From contig NZ_JAAVUQ010000004.1 of the NCBI RefSeq assembly GCF_018449515.1, positions 248,001 to 312,000 on the forward strand: a stretch of 64,000 nucleotides of DNA. The letters are read 5' to 3'. The stretch is from Caballeronia sp. dw_19. GTDB taxonomy: Bacteria > Pseudomonadota > Gammaproteobacteria > Burkholderiales > Burkholderiaceae. Within the stretch, counting starts at the first letter, position 1, and the number at the start of each line of letters is the position of its first letter. The notes under the pieces are model-generated. The model searched no databases, had not been told where the DNA came from, and was given only the letters and a program-made list of their open reading frames with translations. A program made the position numbers and the translations under genes. Positions 62,165 through 64,000 of the stretch are shown here, piece by piece.

Positions 62165-62815
62165 CTAGAAGTCGAGCCGCCCGAACAACTCATCGAATGG
62201 GACCATTACGTGCTCGCGGAACGCCGGGCGAAGCTGCAGCCGTTCATACCAGGCTTCAACATTAGGAACGTCAGGCCGCTTGATATCCAGTTCGAAATAA
62301 CGATAAAGGTTAGAGCCGGCCGCAATATCGCCCAGGCTCAAACTGTCTCCCGCAATGAAGGGCCGCTCGGCCAGCACGCGGTCGAGGAGCCGAAAATATT
62401 GCGCGCAACGACCAAGGTTCTCGTCAATGCTCTTCGCATTGCGCAAAGCCTCCGGCGTCCGGTAAAAGCCCCAGAACACGCCCGTTAGGAAGGCGGGCTG
62501 CAAGCTGCTCTGAGACCAGTCCATCCAGCGGTCCGCCTGCGACCGCTGACCCGCGTCTTCACTCCAGAACCGCGGGCTGCCATAACGCGCCGCCAGGTAT
62601 CGCAAGATACTGTGCGACTCCCAGACAATAGTGCCGTCGCTGTCTTTAATGACCGGCACACGTCCGTGCGGATTCATGGCCAGGAACTCTGCGCTCTGCG
62701 TCAGGCCGAAGCTTCCTCCGGCGGGAATATGCTCATGTGGCAAATCAAGCTCGCCGATCAGCCACATGACCTTCTGAACGTTAGACGAGTTGCGTCGTCC
62801 CCAAACCTGAAGCAT
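62165..62815 (-). CDS. glutathione S-transferase family protein
   Basis: The 216-residue protein has the thioredoxin-like N-domain with MLQVWGRRNSSNVQKVMWLIGELDLPHEHI, where Ser after Asn-Ser is the likely GSH-activating residue. The cis-Pro segment is GRVPVIKDSDGTIVWESHSILRYLAARYG. The helical C-domain includes PFIAGDSLSLGDIAAGSNLYRYFEL. It probably conjugates or reduces electrophiles. It stands alone on the minus strand. Confidence 0.92.
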   Translation of the reverse strand: MLQVWGRRNSSNVQKVMWLIGELDLPHEHIPAGGSFGLTQSAEFLAMNPHGRVPVIKDSDGTIVWESHSILRYLAARYGSPRFWSEDAGQRSQADRWMDWSQSSLQPAFLTGVFWGFYRTPEALRNAKSIDENLGRCAQYFRLLDRVLAERPFIAGDSLSLGDIAAGSNLYRYFELDIKRPDVPNVEAWYERLQLRPAFREHVMVPFDELFGRLDF

Positions 62816-63223
62816 GAAATGTCCCCTGAAGTTGGATGCCGCTGACCTTAGCTATTCATTTTCCGCTACTTAGTGACTTGGCGTGATCGCAATCGAGAAA
62901 TATCAGCGAGGCAATCTCTTAGCCGCTCGATCCAATTGAATAGCGGTCTGCGTCCGAAAGTATACGCGCTGGTCGCCGAAATCTCCGCCTCCATGCTCGC
63001 ACTGGTGCTTAACCAGATGCCCGCAAGCCATTGGCTTAAGGCGGTAAGTTGTCTTGACCTCGCATACAATCGTCGTGAGCGGATCAACTTGTCCGAACTC
63101 GATTAGCTCCCTTGGCAAAGCCTTGCCATTCATTACACGCCGCCCGTCACACGCGCATGGCAGCGGTTGACTTGCCCGACATGCACACACGCGCTTCTCC
63201 AAGAGAAGCCAGCAGGGAGCAGT
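62816..63223. other. gene-free divergent interval
   Basis: About 400 bases between the transferase and the LysR gene. Frames on both strands cover 62866-63106 but none has a ribosome site or family motif. A degraded element cannot be excluded. The promoter of the last gene must lie at the right end. Confidence 0.35.
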
Positions 63224-64000
63224 ATGGAGATTAAATGGATCGAGGACTTTATTGCTCTTGCCCAGTACCAGAGTTTCTCGCGTGCCGCGGAGGTTCGTAA
63301 TGTCACGCAGTCCGGCTTCAGCCGGCGCATTCAGGCGCTCGAGCAATGGGTGGGCGCCGACCTGATCGACCGCAGCAGTTATCCGCCCACACTGACACCC
63401 GCCGGACGTCTCTTCAGGGAAGCTGCCGACGACATTCTCAACCGCTTGTTCGACACCCGGGCCATTATTCGGACGGAACAGCGAATGCCCGGTATCGGGC
63501 TGCAGATTGCAGCGGGCCACACCATTGCGCTGAGTTTTCTTCCTGCGTGGCTCAACACGCTCACCGCGCAATTTCGCGATGTCAGGGCGCGCGTGATTCC
63601 CACCAACGTCCATGATTCCATCCTGATGCTGGTGAACGGCAACTGCGAACTCATGTTTGCGTATCACCACCCCGACCTGCCGCTTCATCTCGATCCCGCG
63701 CGCTATGAGCACCTGACGGTTGGCATCGACACATTCATGCCCGTCTGCCAACCGAATCAAAAGTCGGGGCCTTCTCTGCGCTTGCCCGGCACTGCCAGCC
63801 GCCCTTTGCCGCTTATCTCGTACACGGAGACCAGCTATTTTGGCCGTTGCCTGGCCTTGCTGCTTCGCCGCGCCAAGACACAACCGGCATTACGTCCGCA
63901 CTACGAATCGGACATGGCGGAAGTGCTCAAGAAGATGGTGCTGGAGGGCGAAGGCATTGCCTGGTTGCCGAAAAGCTCGATACAAACCGAGCTGAAAAAT
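63224..64000 (+). CDS. LysR-family regulator, HypT-like (cut by the window end)
   Basis: The gene starts at 63224 after AGGGAG and is still open at 64000. The first 259 residues show a winged helix (IEDFIALAQYQSFSRAAEVRNVTQSGFSRRIQALEQWVGADLIDRS). An effector domain follows with ISYTETSYFGRCLALLLRR and SDMAEVLKKMVLEGEGIAWLPKSSIQTEL. This is the arrangement of E. coli HypT (YjiE), which activates defence against hypochlorite. The close placement to a glutathione transferase is suggestive only. About 40 C-terminal residues are missing from view. Confidence 0.88.
   Translation, partial: MEIKWIEDFIALAQYQSFSRAAEVRNVTQSGFSRRIQALEQWVGADLIDRSSYPPTLTPAGRLFREAADDILNRLFDTRAIIRTEQRMPGIGLQIAAGHTIALSFLPAWLNTLTAQFRDVRARVIPTNVHDSILMLVNGNCELMFAYHHPDLPLHLDPARYEHLTVGIDTFMPVCQPNQKSGPSLRLPGTASRPLPLISYTETSYFGRCLALLLRRAKTQPALRPHYESDMAEVLKKMVLEGEGIAWLPKSSIQTELKN

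Noticed and set aside
62866..63106. Small genes between the transferase and the HypT-like gene
   Set aside because: Overlapping frames on both strands without ribosome sites or recognisable motifs.
1..64000. CRISPR array, tRNA or rRNA genes
   Set aside because: No regularly spaced direct repeats of suitable length and no tRNA- or rRNA-like segments were noticed on reading.

Overview
The window is high-GC Gram-negative chromosome and reads as Burkholderiaceae, most likely Paraburkholderia or Caballeronia. The evidence is the gene content (DUF4148 and DUF6726 proteins, an AAHS aromatic-acid transporter, an NfeD/slipin pair, many GntR/LysR/MocR regulators and ABC uptake operons) and a fold-back repeat of a type I recall from these genera. 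All family names come from reading the sequence; no search was run. No rRNA, tRNA, CRISPR array or complete insertion sequence was seen.

Layout. 0.4-7 kb: an envelope and signalling neighbourhood with an orphan flagellar L-ring lipoprotein (flgH), several small unknown proteins, two members of an unnamed small protein family, and an HD-GYP c-di-GMP phosphodiesterase. Direct repeats GGTAAG-N4-GGTAAG stand upstream of several of these transcription units. 7-12.6 kb: a DUF1311-like secreted protein, a His/Gly-rich secreted protein, an NfeD protease/slipin operon and a ClC channel. 12.6-14.5 kb: a gene graveyard in which two head-to-head genes have lost their 5' ends at one junction, followed by a frameshifted reductase and a candidate small RNA with an anti-Shine-Dalgarno loop. 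14.8-31 kb: mostly core genes, including an aromatic-acid transporter, a Tat-exported NHL protein, a Bcr/CflA pump, glpK-glpF, MgtC, trpS, a class II aldolase, an orphan sulfonate-type binding protein and a PadR/siderophore-reductase/MFS iron module.

32.4-43.2 kb is an accessory catabolic block. It starts at an IS6-family transposase relic and holds eight co-directional genes: a 2Fe-2S flavin reductase, an M24 peptidase-like enzyme, a five-component Urt-type amide/urea ABC transporter with UrtC and UrtD fused, an amidase and a class I glutamine amidotransferase. A MocR regulator is divergent. The oxygenase partner expected for the reductase is absent, and I do not recognise the pathway. 43.6-51.5 kb is a second amide module: a FadR-type regulator, a dipeptide-type ABC transporter, an amidase and a cupin. 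51.5-58.9 kb is a sugar-acid module: a GntR regulator, an ACS-family transporter, an idonate-type dehydrogenase, D-mannonate dehydratase and a mannonate/fructuronate oxidoreductase. It is interrupted by a fold-back repeat of about 0.9 kb. 58.9-64 kb: a TetX-like monooxygenase behind a promoter with duplicated palindromes, a DMT exporter divergent from a LysR regulator, a glutathione transferase, and a HypT-like LysR gene cut by the window end.

The most interesting items are the GGTAAG box set linking HD-GYP, flgH and small lipoprotein genes, the unassigned Urt/amidase/M24/reductase block with its IS6 boundary, the candidate anti-SD small RNA, and the fold-back repeat.
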